Source: an uncultured Chitinophagaceae bacterium (GTDB lineage Bacteria > Bacteroidota > Bacteroidia > Chitinophagales > Chitinophagaceae). From it: a stretch of DNA of 64,000 nucleotides. Positions within the stretch are counted from its first letter, which is position 1, and the number at the start of each line of letters is the position of its first letter. The notes below the pieces were generated by a model. It did no database searches, was not told where the DNA came from, and worked only from the letters and a program-made list of their open reading frames with translations. A program made the translations under genes and the position numbers. Location: contig CALMED010000002.1 in the NCBI GenBank assembly GCA_937862815.1, positions 248,001 to 312,000 on the forward strand, in the 5' to 3' direction. Positions 25,666 to 36,900 of this stretch are shown here, one piece after another.

Positions 25666-28068
25666 ATGTGGTACCAGTTGGGAAAATGGGTGTTGCGGAA
25701 CCGGCTGCTGCTGCTGCTGGGTGTGTTAGCTGCTACCGGCGTTATGACCTGGCAGGCATCGAAAGTGCAGCTGAGTTACGAGTTTTCCAAAGCCATCCCG
25801 CTCAACCACCCCAAGTACCAGGAATACCAGGCGTTCAAGCAGCAGTTCGGCGAAGACGGCAACCTGCTGGTGCTGGGCCTGCAGACCGACAGCCTCTTTG
25901 AACTTTCCTTTTTTCAGTCCTTTGTGCGCCTGCAGCGGGAGTTGCGGAACGTTGACGGGGTGGAGGATGTGCTCAGTGTGAGCAATGCCATCGGGCTGGT
26001 GAAGGCGGCTGATTCGGAACAGCTGAAGACCGTACCGCTATTCCCCGATACCCTGCGCACACAGGCGGGGCTGGACAGCGCCCGGGCCCGCTTCGAAAAT
26101 TTGCCCTTTTACAGGCACCTCTTTTACAACCCGGATACCCGGGTGTACATGATCGGGGTGCGTATCAACAAAGAGCTCCTTAACTCCAAAGAACGCAACC
26201 GCATTGTGGAGCCGGTGGTGAAGCTGGCCGAAGCCTTTGAATTGCTGCACGGCGTGGATGTGCACATGAGCGGACTACCGCTGGTGCGTACTGTGATGAG
26301 CACCCGCATTGCCGATGAGATGCAATTGTTCCTGCTGGGCTCTGTGCTGCTGTCGGCCTTTATCCTGCTGCTTTTCTTCCGCTCGTTCAGTTCCACCCTG
26401 CTGAGCATGGCGGTGGTGGTGATGGGGGTGATCTGGAGCTTGGGTACCATGGTGCTGTTCGGGTTTAAGATCACCCTGCTCAATGCCCTGATTCCGCCGC
26501 TGATTGTGGTGATTGGCATTCCCAACTGCATCTACTTTCTCAATAAGTTTCACACAGAATTCAAGAAAAGCAGCAATAAACACGAAGCCCTGGTGAACAT
26601 GGTGGGACGTATGGGCATCGTGACCCTGTTCTGCAACATCGCGGCCGCCATTGGTTTTGCCGTTTTTGCGCTCACCGACAGCGCTATTCTGAAGGAGTTC
26701 GGCATTGTGGCGGGCATCAACATCATGGTGCTGTTTGTGCTGTCCTTTCTGTTCATTCCCGCCGTACTGAGCTACCTGCCGGCGCCCAAAAAGCGGCACA
26801 TCCGCTACCTCGAAAATCCGCAGCTCAACCGCACGCTCATCCGCATCGAAAACTGGGTCCTGTACCATCCGAAATACATTTACACTGCCACCGCGGTGCT
26901 GGTGGTTGTTTCGCTGCTGGGCATCCTGCGCCTGAAGAGTGTGGGGTACATCGTGGATGACCTGCCAAAGAAGGACATCATTTACACCGACCTTAAATTT
27001 TTTGAAACGCATTTCTCCGGTGTGATGCCCCTGGAAGTGGTGGTGGATACCCGCCGCAAGCAGGGTGTTACCCGCCAGCTCTCCAACCTGCAGAAGATAG
27101 ACGAGTTGCTGCAGTACCTCTACCAGCGCCCCGAGATGGGAAAGCCACTGGCTATAACCGAGGGACTAAAGTTTGCCCGGCAGGCCTATTACGACGGCGA
27201 CAGTGCCCTGTACGGCCTGCCCACCGACTTTGACCTCGCCTTCCTGGCGCCCTACCTGCAGATGCGGCCGGGCGGTGGCGGCAACGGGGCCGGCAACTTC
27301 AGCAAACTGCTGGGCAGTTTTATGGACAGCAGCCGGCAGCAAGCCCGGATCAGCATCAACATGACGGATGTGGGGAGCGACAGTCTGCCCCGCATCCTGG
27401 CTGCCGTGCAGGCAAAGGCCGAGGAGATTTTTAATGCCGACAGCCTCGCCTATGCCCGGGAACTGGCGGCTGCAAAAACACCCCCGGGAGAGGTGGATTC
27501 TGCCCGCTTGCAACGGAAGGCCAACATCCGCCTTACCGGCACCAGCGTGACCTTCCTGGAGGGCAGCCGCTTCATCATCAACGGCCTGAAAGAGAGCATA
27601 TTCTGGGCTTTTTTGCTCATTGCCCTCACCATGCTGTACCTCTTCCGCAGCGGGCGTATCCTACTTTGTTCCTTGATTCCCAACGTGGTACCGCTGCTCA
27701 TCACCGCCGGCACGATGGGTTGGGTGGGGGTACCCCTCAAGCCCAGCACCGTGCTGGTGTTCAGCGTGGCCCTGGGGATCGCCATCGACGTCACCATCCG
27801 CTTCCTGGTCAATTACAAGCAGGAACTGCCCCAGTACCACAACCGGGTGGTTCCCACCGTGAAGCAAACCATCCGGCATACGGGCATCAGCATCATTTAC
27901 ACTTCCCTGGTGCTGGTGGCGGGCTTTATCATCTTCTGTTTTTCCAATTTCGGGGGCACCCAGGCCCTGGGCTGGCTCACCTCTCTCACCCTGTTGGTGG
28001 CCATGATTACCAACCTGGTGTTATTGCCGGTATTGCTGCTCACCACCTCCAAGTATGTTCGTAAATGA
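25666..28068 (+). CDS. MMPL/RND-family exporter
   Basis: An 800-residue integral membrane protein with the duplicated RND plan. TM1 is near the N-terminus (NRLLLLLGVLAATGVM), then a periplasmic domain. A TM2-6 bundle holds LLGSVLLSAFILLLFFRSF and NALIPPLIVVIGIPNCIYFLNKFH. A second periplasmic domain and a second bundle follow, with RSGRILLCSLIPNVVPLL and a GIAIDVTIRFL segment. MMPL-type proteins usually export lipids or hydrophobic molecules with the proton motive force. No membrane-fusion partner is adjacent, as expected for this subfamily. The ATG at 25666 replaces a longer frame that begins inside porZ. Confidence 0.9.
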   Translation: MWYQLGKWVLRNRLLLLLGVLAATGVMTWQASKVQLSYEFSKAIPLNHPKYQEYQAFKQQFGEDGNLLVLGLQTDSLFELSFFQSFVRLQRELRNVDGVEDVLSVSNAIGLVKAADSEQLKTVPLFPDTLRTQAGLDSARARFENLPFYRHLFYNPDTRVYMIGVRINKELLNSKERNRIVEPVVKLAEAFELLHGVDVHMSGLPLVRTVMSTRIADEMQLFLLGSVLLSAFILLLFFRSFSSTLLSMAVVVMGVIWSLGTMVLFGFKITLLNALIPPLIVVIGIPNCIYFLNKFHTEFKKSSNKHEALVNMVGRMGIVTLFCNIAAAIGFAVFALTDSAILKEFGIVAGINIMVLFVLSFLFIPAVLSYLPAPKKRHIRYLENPQLNRTLIRIENWVLYHPKYIYTATAVLVVVSLLGILRLKSVGYIVDDLPKKDIIYTDLKFFETHFSGVMPLEVVVDTRRKQGVTRQLSNLQKIDELLQYLYQRPEMGKPLAITEGLKFARQAYYDGDSALYGLPTDFDLAFLAPYLQMRPGGGGNGAGNFSKLLGSFMDSSRQQARISINMTDVGSDSLPRILAAVQAKAEEIFNADSLAYARELAAAKTPPGEVDSARLQRKANIRLTGTSVTFLEGSRFIINGLKESIFWAFLLIALTMLYLFRSGRILLCSLIPNVVPLLITAGTMGWVGVPLKPSTVLVFSVALGIAIDVTIRFLVNYKQELPQYHNRVVPTVKQTIRHTGISIIYTSLVLVAGFIIFCFSNFGGTQALGWLTSLTLLVAMITNLVLLPVLLLTTSKYVRK

Positions 28069-28239
28069 GTTGCCGCTCATCCCTTTCATGCAGCGAACCC
28101 GCTGAAAATTTGTCTTTTTCTAAACAAATTCTTAACTATTCGTTATAATTTCGTAAGGTTGCAACTCCATTGAAGACCACCTCAGGAAGTTTTTCAGAAG
28201 AATTTCTAATCAGAAAAAGTTTAAATCAAAAAAACAGGT

Positions 28240-31200
28240 ATGAGAAAAGTTCTATCTCTTCTGTTTGCGCTGCTGGTGTGTGGAACACAGCTGATGGCGC
28301 AAAGCAGAACCGTTACCGGTAAGGTAACAGATGAGACAGGTGCCCCGGTTGTGGGAGCCTCCGTAGTGCCCAAAGGTGCAAAAACAGGTGCCACCACCAA
28401 TGCCAATGGCGTTTTTTCCGTGGTGGTTCCCGCCGGGATCCGCCAGATCACCATTTCCAGCATTGGCTTTGAAACGGTGACAGCTACGGTTGGCACTTCC
28501 GATGTACTTGACGTGTCGCTTAAGGCAACGGTTAGCGAACTCACCGATGTGGTTGTAACCGGTTATACCCGGGTGAAGAAGTCGGAGTATGTGGGTGCGG
28601 CCTCCAAAATTGACAAAAAAGCCATCGAGCTCGTCCCGGTGGGGTCCTTCGACCAGATCCTCCAGGGTCGTGCACCCGGTCTGCGGGTAACGGCCGGCTC
28701 CGGTCAGCCGGGTTCCGCAGCTTCTATCCAGATTCGGGGTCCCAAGTCCATCTCCGGTGGATCCACTCCCTTGTTTATTGTGGACGGTGTGCCGGTAGAG
28801 CAATCGGTTTTCCAGAGCTACAACCCCAACGATTTTGAAACCGTGGATATCTTAAAAGATGCCAGTTCTGCGGCCCTCTACGGCAGCCGCGGTGCTTCCG
28901 GTGTAATTGTAGTTACCACCAAGCGCGGTAAGAAAGGAGCCACCAGCTTCAGCTATCGTCCGCAGATTGGTTTTACCCAGCCCGGTACCCAGCAGTTTGA
29001 AATGATGAACAGCGAAGAACTGCTGCGTTTCCAGGAGCAACTGGGCGCCAAGGTGAACAACAACCTGCCCGGCTGGTTCTTTTCCCGCCGCAATCCGGCC
29101 AATGCCAGCCTTCCGGCTACCGTGCTGGCCGGCTATGATCGCACCCTGGACAGCCTCCGGGGTATTAATACCAACTGGGTGGACATTTTCCAGCGCCAGG
29201 GCCGTTTCCAGGCGCATGACCTCAGCCTGAGCGGCGGTACCGACCGCACCCGGTTTTTTGCATCCGGCAGCTATTACGATGAGCAGGGTATTGGTGAGCG
29301 TTCCGACATGAAGCGGTACACGCTCCGGACCAACATTGACCATTCCACAGATAAATTCACCTTCCAGTTCAGCAGCACCTTTGGCTATACCAAGCGGAAC
29401 TTCATTGAATCGGAAAACGCAGTAGCCCTGGCCAATCCGTTTGCGGCCGCTTACCTGGCCCTGCCGTATCACCGCCTCTTCCTCGAAGACGGACGGGTGG
29501 ATGTGGGAGCCGGTAAAGTAGGCCCCAACGCTTACCAGCGGATCCGCGACATCCAGCGTTACAACGACCAGATCAAGAACACCACTTCGATGAACTTCAA
29601 TTATGATTTCACCAAGAATTTCTTTGGTGGAGCCAACGTGGGTTTCGACTTCCGTGAGACGCAAAACACTACCTTCCTGCAGCCCAATACCTTCACCGCT
29701 ATTGGTGGCGGTAACCCCGCAGCCGGTGGCCAGGCGTTTCCCTCCAACACCGGTTCTTATAATGACGGCCTTTCCCGTTTTCTGCAGGTATCCGGCCGCG
29801 GTTTCTTCGGATACAAAGGCGCTTTTGGTAAGGAGAAGGAACACAAGATCACCTTTACCGCCAATGCCGAGCAGATACTGCAGCGCACCAAGAGTTTCGG
29901 GTTCACCGGTTTCGGCATCAACGAGAAACTGCCCAATACACCCGCCGCCATTACACCCGGTACCGTTGACAACCGCCTGATCGCTGCTGTTAGTGGCAAT
30001 AAATCCGAACGCGCTTATGTTTCTGCATTTGGCATGTTGAAATATGCCTACAGCGACCGCTATGTGCTGGACCTGACCATCCGTCGCGATGGTGCCTCCA
30101 ACATCCCGGAGGTGAACCGCTTCCAGAATTTCTATGCAGCCGGTTTCCTCTGGAATACCCTCAACGAGAAATTCGCCCGCAACTGGAAAGTGCTCAGCAC
30201 CCTGCGCATGCGCCTGAGCTACGGTACTTCTGCCAACGCGGAGAACTTCCCCTTCGGCGATTTTGGTTACTTCCCCCTGTATGGTGGAGGTTCCTATGCC
30301 GGCTTCCAGACCCTGGTACCCACCACACCGGGTAACCCCGTGGGCGACTGGGAATACACAGATAAGTTCAACCTCGGTATTGAATTCGGTCTCTGGAACG
30401 AGCGCCTCTACGGTGAAGTAAACGTGTACAATGAAATCACCCGCAACCTGTTTATCACCCAGAACATCCCGGCCGAAAACGGCGGCGCCTTTACGTCGGC
30501 CCAGGTGAATGCGGGTAAAATGCGCAACCGTGGTGTAGAACTCAATCTGAATTTCGATGTGATCCGGAGCCGCAACTTCACCTGGTCGGTGGGGGGTAAC
30601 TTCGGATACAACGACAATGAAATCCTGAGCCTGGGCCAGGAAAGCGAATTCCCCCAGGGAACCGCTATCGTACGGGTGGGACTGCCCCTGGGTTCACACT
30701 ATGTGAACCGCTGGGGTGGTGTGGATGCCGCTACCGGCGCTCCGCTGTACTATACCAAAGACGGCAAGCTCACCAATGTTTTCAGCTCCAATGACCAGGT
30801 AGCTGAGTTTGGCACCTTCTTCGCTCCGTGGACCGGCGGCTTCAATACCTCTGTTAAGTTCAAAGGATTTGACGTAGCTGCCTTTTTCAACTTCCAGGCT
30901 AAGTTCTCCCGGTTCAACAACCAGGACTTCTTCCAGTTGAACCATGCCTTTGCCATTTCCGGTTACAACCTGCGCAAGGAAATGCTGAACATGTGGGACA
31001 AACCCGGTGACGTGACCGATATCCAGAGCCCGGTATTCCAGCGCCAGTTCAGCAGCAAGGATATCCAGGATGCCTCTTACCTCCGCTTCCGGAACCTGTT
31101 GATCGGCTACACCATGCCGGCTTCCAGCCTGAGCAAGACCAACGTGATCAAAGGTCTCCGCTTCTATGTGCAGGCGCAAAACCTGTTCACCTTCACCCGC

Positions 31201-31296
31201 TGGACCGGTTTCGATCCCGAAGACAACAACAACATCGCCCAGTATGAATATCCGCTTCCCCGGACCTATACTTTCGGTGTTAACTTAGATTTCTAA
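28240..31296 (+). CDS. SusC/RagA-family TonB-linked outer-membrane protein, unit 1
   Basis: A 1018-residue TonB-dependent transporter. It has a signal peptide (VLSLLFALLVCGTQLMAQ), a carboxypeptidase-regulatory-like domain (VTGKVTDETGAPVVGASV), a TonB-box/plug region (LTDVVVTGYTRVKK) with the SusC plug signature ASSAALYGSRGASGVIVVTT, and a barrel ending in YTFGVNLDF with a terminal Phe. It works with the SusD lipoprotein encoded 21 bases downstream. The ligand is unknown, as no glycoside hydrolase or peptidase is linked. The 171 bases before it hold AT-rich promoter-like text (TATAATTTCG) only. Confidence 0.96.
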   Translation: MRKVLSLLFALLVCGTQLMAQSRTVTGKVTDETGAPVVGASVVPKGAKTGATTNANGVFSVVVPAGIRQITISSIGFETVTATVGTSDVLDVSLKATVSELTDVVVTGYTRVKKSEYVGAASKIDKKAIELVPVGSFDQILQGRAPGLRVTAGSGQPGSAASIQIRGPKSISGGSTPLFIVDGVPVEQSVFQSYNPNDFETVDILKDASSAALYGSRGASGVIVVTTKRGKKGATSFSYRPQIGFTQPGTQQFEMMNSEELLRFQEQLGAKVNNNLPGWFFSRRNPANASLPATVLAGYDRTLDSLRGINTNWVDIFQRQGRFQAHDLSLSGGTDRTRFFASGSYYDEQGIGERSDMKRYTLRTNIDHSTDKFTFQFSSTFGYTKRNFIESENAVALANPFAAAYLALPYHRLFLEDGRVDVGAGKVGPNAYQRIRDIQRYNDQIKNTTSMNFNYDFTKNFFGGANVGFDFRETQNTTFLQPNTFTAIGGGNPAAGGQAFPSNTGSYNDGLSRFLQVSGRGFFGYKGAFGKEKEHKITFTANAEQILQRTKSFGFTGFGINEKLPNTPAAITPGTVDNRLIAAVSGNKSERAYVSAFGMLKYAYSDRYVLDLTIRRDGASNIPEVNRFQNFYAAGFLWNTLNEKFARNWKVLSTLRMRLSYGTSANAENFPFGDFGYFPLYGGGSYAGFQTLVPTTPGNPVGDWEYTDKFNLGIEFGLWNERLYGEVNVYNEITRNLFITQNIPAENGGAFTSAQVNAGKMRNRGVELNLNFDVIRSRNFTWSVGGNFGYNDNEILSLGQESEFPQGTAIVRVGLPLGSHYVNRWGGVDAATGAPLYYTKDGKLTNVFSSNDQVAEFGTFFAPWTGGFNTSVKFKGFDVAAFFNFQAKFSRFNNQDFFQLNHAFAISGYNLRKEMLNMWDKPGDVTDIQSPVFQRQFSSKDIQDASYLRFRNLLIGYTMPASSLSKTNVIKGLRFYVQAQNLFTFTRWTGFDPEDNNNIAQYEYPLPRTYTFGVNLDF

Positions 31297-31317
31297 TTGT
31301 ACAGAAAACGAACAAAT

Positions 31318-32733
31318 ATGAAACGACTGAACATATCATTCCTGTTGGCGGGGCTCTTCCTGGTGGCTTTACAGGCGTGCAAGAAACCGGTAGATCTTTT
31401 CCCGACCGACTTCATCAACGAGGCCAACGTGTTCCAGACCGTGAACGACCTGGACCAGGCCCTGCTGGCGGCCTATGGTTCCTGGCCCGGTGAAAATAAC
31501 ATGTACTTTAATGCCATTGTGGCCGACGAAACCAAGATCTCCAACGAGAACCGGGGACAGGGCCAGTTTGAATTCAAGTGGCAGTATGTGGCCGACCAGG
31601 GCGGTGCCACTACATCTCACTGGGGTCATTACATTAACATCGGCCGTATCAACAAAGCGCTGGCCGCATTTGATAAAGTAAATGCCCGTAACCCTGCCGA
31701 AGCTACCCAGAAAGAGCAGATACGCGGCCAGTTCCTGGCCCTGCGTGCCCTGGCGCATTTTGAAATGCTGCAGGTGTACAGCGGTCGCTTTGTTCCTACC
31801 GCTTTGGGCATTCCTTACACTACCACTTCCGATCTGGGTGCACGTCCGTCCCGCCCCACCATGGCAGAAACGATTGCCGGGATTGAAGCCGACCTGCTGG
31901 CAGCGTTCAACTCACCGCTTGCCAATGCGCCTGCTGCCAGTGGTACAGCCGGCGTGATCCGCATCTCCAAATCCGTGGTGGCCGGCATCCGGGCACGGGT
32001 GGCGCTTTACAAGGGCAACGACTGGACCAACGCGGCCAATTTTGCCAGCGACTGCATTACCCTCAGCGGACGTTCGCTCAACACCGGGGCTGCTTTTGCC
32101 AATATCTGGACCGATGACGACAATCCCGCCTCCAGCGAGTTGCTCTGGAAGATCCGCCGTACCGGCACCAGCGTGGGTACACTCTGGCAGGACAACAACG
32201 GGGATGTGTTCTTTGAGCCCTCCGACAAGCTGAAGGCCCTCTTCAACCGCACCACCGATACCCGGTTCAACACCTTTTTCCTTATAGATCCAACGGCACA
32301 GGACACCTGCCTTGTACGCAAGTTCTTCACCAGCGCCCGTGGACCCAAGATTGTGGACGTGAAGCTGATGCGCCTTTCCGAGATGTACCTGATCCGCGCC
32401 GAAGCCCGGGCAGAAAGCAACAACCTGAGTGGAGCAGCTGCCGATTACAACCTCGTACGCCAGAACCGCATCACCGGCTATACCAACGAGACCTTTGTTG
32501 ACAAGACGGATGCAATCAATAAAATTTATAACGAGCGAGCCCGCGAACTGTGCTTTGAAGGTTTCCGTTTTTATGATCACGTTCGTCGCGGACTGCCCAT
32601 TCAGCGCCCGGCCTCCGATGTGCAGAGCCTCGAATGGCAAACCCTGGCCGCCGATAATTTCCGTTTCAAATTTCCCATTCCCGGTAACTCCATCCGTGCG
32701 AATCCCAACATGGTGCAGAACCCGGGTTATTAA
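31318..32733 (+). CDS. SusD/RagB-family nutrient-binding lipoprotein, unit 1
   Basis: Surface lipoprotein that caps its SusC partner. It has 471 residues with the lipobox ALQACKK at the end of the signal peptide. It carries SusD landmarks: the N-terminal TPR-like region (GRINKALAAFDKV, ALRALAHFEMLQVYSGRF) and the C-terminal block (IYNERARELCFEGFRFYDHVR). The ATG at 31318 is chosen over an upstream TTG at 31297. It is followed after 38 bases by a small lipoprotein gene. Confidence 0.95.
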   Translation: MKRLNISFLLAGLFLVALQACKKPVDLFPTDFINEANVFQTVNDLDQALLAAYGSWPGENNMYFNAIVADETKISNENRGQGQFEFKWQYVADQGGATTSHWGHYINIGRINKALAAFDKVNARNPAEATQKEQIRGQFLALRALAHFEMLQVYSGRFVPTALGIPYTTTSDLGARPSRPTMAETIAGIEADLLAAFNSPLANAPAASGTAGVIRISKSVVAGIRARVALYKGNDWTNAANFASDCITLSGRSLNTGAAFANIWTDDDNPASSELLWKIRRTGTSVGTLWQDNNGDVFFEPSDKLKALFNRTTDTRFNTFFLIDPTAQDTCLVRKFFTSARGPKIVDVKLMRLSEMYLIRAEARAESNNLSGAAADYNLVRQNRITGYTNETFVDKTDAINKIYNERARELCFEGFRFYDHVRRGLPIQRPASDVQSLEWQTLAADNFRFKFPIPGNSIRANPNMVQNPGY

Positions 32734-32771
32734 TAACGGCTGAACGTTTTTAACTAATTAAAACATTACGT

Positions 32772-33647
32772 ATGAAGTCCATTGCAAAAATCCTTTCGCT
32801 GGCGGTACTGGCTGCTTTCGTGGCTGCCGGCTGTAAGAAAAAGGAAGCCCTCACCCTCCCCAAAGAGGAAGCGCATTTCCTGTTCCGTACCGGGGCCAGT
32901 TACCAGGTACTGACACCCACCACCACCTACAAGCTGCCGGTGGGTATTACCACGGTTTCCGACCGGGACCGGATTATTGAGTTCAGTGTAAGCTCGCCCA
33001 CCGGTGCTGTGCAGGGAACGCATTACACGCTCAACAAAACGGCCATCATCATTCCTGCCGGCAAAGCCATAGACACCATTACGGTACAGGGCGTGTTCAC
33101 CGCCTACCAGGCCGGCCGCAAGGATACCCTGATCTTCACCATTCTGGAGAAGAACGGCATCAAGCCCATTGAAAGCAACCCCACTTTCCGGCTCTTCATG
33201 CGGGGGCCCTGTTTTGAGGGAGATGTTGTGCTGAATGAACTGTTAGGGGCCTACCGTAACACGAATGAACTGTTTGGTACGTCTGCCTATGGGCCATACA
33301 CCACCACCATCAGCAGCGTTCGCTCCCTTACGGCCACAACCGGAGAAATTACGGTTACCAACATTTATGATTTCGGATGGAACCCCATTAAATTTATCCT
33401 CGACTGGACCGACCCGGCTAACCGGACTGTAACGCTCGAGCAGCAGGCAGGCATCGGCAATGCTGGCACCATCAACGGTGCATTTGCCGGCCAGGATATT
33501 TCCGTTCGTGCCATCCCGGGCAACAACGGCACCTTCTCTTATTGCAACCAGACCCTGGTGCTGGTGCTGCAACCCGGCGTTACCGGCCTTGGCTGGTTTA
33601 CGTCCGGCGGACAGCCCCTGGTGTACCGGGTGGATATGCGCCGGTAA
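32772..33647 (+). CDS. SusCD-associated lipoprotein, DUF4843/DUF1735-like
   Basis: A 291-residue lipoprotein (signal ends AAGCKKK). The N-terminal half resembles the Ig-like domains of DUF4843/DUF1735 accessory lipoproteins: SDRDRIIEFSVSS, then GTHYTLNKTAIIIPAG. The C-terminal half is beta-rich and of no recognised family. Such proteins sit at the end of SusCD operons and are thought to bind the same substrate at the cell surface. Only unit 1 has one. A terminator follows. Confidence 0.8.
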   Translation: MKSIAKILSLAVLAAFVAAGCKKKEALTLPKEEAHFLFRTGASYQVLTPTTTYKLPVGITTVSDRDRIIEFSVSSPTGAVQGTHYTLNKTAIIIPAGKAIDTITVQGVFTAYQAGRKDTLIFTILEKNGIKPIESNPTFRLFMRGPCFEGDVVLNELLGAYRNTNELFGTSAYGPYTTTISSVRSLTATTGEITVTNIYDFGWNPIKFILDWTDPANRTVTLEQQAGIGNAGTINGAFAGQDISVRAIPGNNGTFSYCNQTLVLVLQPGVTGLGWFTSGGQPLVYRVDMRR

Positions 33648-33669
33648 TCCAACATGGCTTACTTATTCC

Positions 33670-33696
33670 AGGCAGACCTGCGGGTCTGCCTTTTTT
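33670..33696 (+). terminator. Terminator of SusCD unit 1
   Basis: AGGCAGACC/GGTCTGCC (33670-33678 with 33683-33690) with a TGCG loop is followed by six T. The rest of 33697-33913 is AT-rich leader with a TATATTCG element near 33797. Confidence 0.9.
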
Positions 33697-33913
33697 ATGG
33701 CCCTGCGCGGGCAGCAGTAAATCTTTTTTTGGGACTTTGTGCAGCAATGGTCCCAAAATTTTGTCTATGCTTAAACAGAGAATTAACAATTACTTTATAT
33801 TCGCAGCCTGCTGAACGCTATGCGCCCTGCAAAGTTTTTACAGACGGGTCCTTTTTTTTTACCTGAATACTTTTATTCCGGATTCAATTTTCATTATTAA
33901 AAATCAAACGAGT

Positions 33914-36900
33914 ATGAGAAAACTAGTCCTCATCTTCCTGTCGCTGCTGATCAGCACCGTACAGCTGTATGCGCAGGAAAAATCGGTTTCCGGCAAGGTG
34001 ACCGACGAAAATGGCCAGCCACTGGCGGGAGCCTCCATTACGGTTAAAGGCACCGCGCTCGGAACCACCACCAACCAAGGTGGTGAGTTCAAGCTCAGTG
34101 TTCCGGCCAACGCCCGCACTCTGGTGATCTCCAGTGTGGGCTATGCCACCCAGGAAGTCCTGATTGGCAGTCAATCCCAATTTAATGTATCGCTCCAGAC
34201 CGAGGAAGCCAGCCTGAAAGAAGTGGTGGTAACCGGTCTGGGTACCGCCACGGCCAGAAAGAAAGTGGCTATTGCGGTGGAATCCATCTCCGCCAAGGAC
34301 CTTCCCCCGGTACCTGCGGGCTCCATTGACCGCGCCCTGGTAGGCCGGATCCCCGGCGCCACCATCCAGAACACCAGCGGTCAGCCGGGTCAGCAGGCAG
34401 CCATTCTCCTCCGGGGTATCAACACGCTGGGCAGCACCCAGCCCCTGATCCTGGTGGACGGTGTGCAGGTGAATGCCGGCGGTAACTTCAACGGTAGCGG
34501 TACCAATACCAGCTCCCGCCTGAGTGACCTGGACCTGAGCAACGTAGAGCGCATCGAAGTGGTGCAGGGTGCCGCTGCCGGTACGCTGTTTGGTGCCCAG
34601 GGCGCCAACGGTGTGATTCAGATCTTTACGAAGAAAGGTGCCAAGGGTGCCAAGCCCAGCATCACCTTCAACCACTCCACCAGCATTGACCGTGCGCTGC
34701 GTGGTAACCTGAAACTGGCCGAGAACCATTTCTTTGCCACCAACAGCGAAGGTTTCATTGTGGACGGAAGCGGTAACCGCATGGCCCCCAATGCTTTTGG
34801 TGTGTATCCCGATCCGGTGAGCACCTTCAATGCCTCCACCCTCAACAACAAGCCCTACAAAGAGGGACGTGTTGATAACCTGGGCAACCTGTTCCGCCAG
34901 GCCATGACCATGAATCACTCGCTGAATATTTCGGGTGGTCAGCAGGGTTTTGACTATGCCTTCAATGTAGCCCACCTGAACCAGGAAAGTGTGGTGTTTG
35001 GCCGCAACCAGCGTTCGAACCTCACCGCCAACATGGGCATTGACCTGGCCAAGGGTCTGAAGTTCCGCACGGTAACCCAGCTGGTATATGCCGATAATAA
35101 CACAGGCGGTATCACCGGTCAGAACAACGTGGCCAGTGCCATCGGTGCGGCCAACCTCACCCGCCAGTACATTGACCTGCTGCAGCGGAATTCGTTCGGC
35201 AACATTGTAGCCAACCCCGGCGGTGATAACAGCGTAAACCCCTACTACACGTTCGACCAGCGTCGCTATCAAGCGCTCACCACCCGTATTGTACAAAGCG
35301 CCAACCTGAACTACAAGCCGGTGAAGTACCTGGAGATTGATTACAAATACGGTATTGATAATACCAAATACAATTTCGAAGACTTCATCAACAACCAGAC
35401 AGGCCTGCTCCCCGCCAGCGGACGTGGCAGCGCCGGAATTGATCCCATTAACGGACGGATCACCCGTCTGAACGACCGGGAAACCTGGCAGAACTCACTG
35501 TTGTCGGTATTTGTAAGAACCGATTTTGAAGACGACTTCAATATCAACCTGCCCATCACCACCACTACGCAGGTGAGTTACGACTGGCGGAAAAACAATT
35601 TCTTCCGCGATCGCTCCCAGGGAACCGGCTTGCCCATCTTCCCCCCGCTGAACATGACAACGGCCCAGTCGAAAGACGCATCGGATACCCGTATTGACTT
35701 TGTCACCTACGGTTACCTGATCAACCAGCGTTTTGACTACGGTTCGCTGTTTGGTGTTTCGGGTGGTTTCCGGGCCGACTACGCCTCGACTTTTGGTGAG
35801 GCCAACACCCCCTTCTTCTTCCCCCGCGGTGATGCTTACTTTAATGTAAGCGAACTGCTGAAGTCGGACATGCTCACGAGCTGGAAAGTACGTGCCGCCT
35901 ATGGTGAAGCAGGTATCCAGCCCGGCGCTTACGACCGCCAGGTGATCCTCGGCGCCGCCAATATCGGGCAATCGGGCACCCTGTTTGTTCCCTTTACCGC
36001 TGCCAACCCCGCCCTTCGCGTAGAGCGCAGCAAGGAACTGGAAGTGGGTACCGACCTCGTGATCAACCCCAACAAAAAAGCAGATGCCATTGCGTTCAAG
36101 CGCATTGCCCTCAACCTCACCTACTGGACCCGGAAAGGAGAAGACGTAATCCGCGCCATTGACGTGCCGCCTTCCTCCGGTGTGGGCGCCCTGCTTACCA
36201 ACGCCATCAACCTTGAATCCGATGGCTGGCAGGCAGCGTTGAACATCAATGTGATTGAAACCAAAAATGTTACCTACGACTTTGGTGTTAACTTCGGTCG
36301 TCAGCGTACTACCATTACCCGCATCTCCAATGGTAAAGACATTGTGATTGGCGGCAGCGGCAGCGGTCAGTTTGTACTCCGCGAAGGGGTACCTGTTGGT
36401 GCCTTCTTCGGCCGCAAGCCCCTCGGTTCGCTGGACGAAGCCGACTCCAAAGGTGTAGCCATCATTCCTGAAGCCCAGCGCGGCAACTTTGAAGTGGTAA
36501 ACGGAATTGTGGTAAACAAGACCACCAAGGCCGTGGCATTTACCAATGAGCAGGTATTCCTGGGTGATCCCACACCCCAGTTCACCATGACCTTCCTCAA
36601 CACCCTCACGCTGATGAAGAAGCTGACGCTCTTCGTACAGCTGGATTGGTTCCAGGGAAACAAGATCTACAACCAGAGCCGCCAGTGGCTGTACCGCGAT
36701 CAGCAGCATGCTGATTTCGATCAGCCTGTTACCATCAATGGCGAAACCGGCGCGTTTGTGGCTTACTACAACAGCTTGTACCTCACCAATAACAACAACG
36801 GTTACTTTGTAGAGGATGGCTCTTTCCTCCGCCTGCGGGACGTGACAGTTACCTACGATTTCAACCTTTCCAAGCTGAAATATGTTAAGAGTGCACGCCT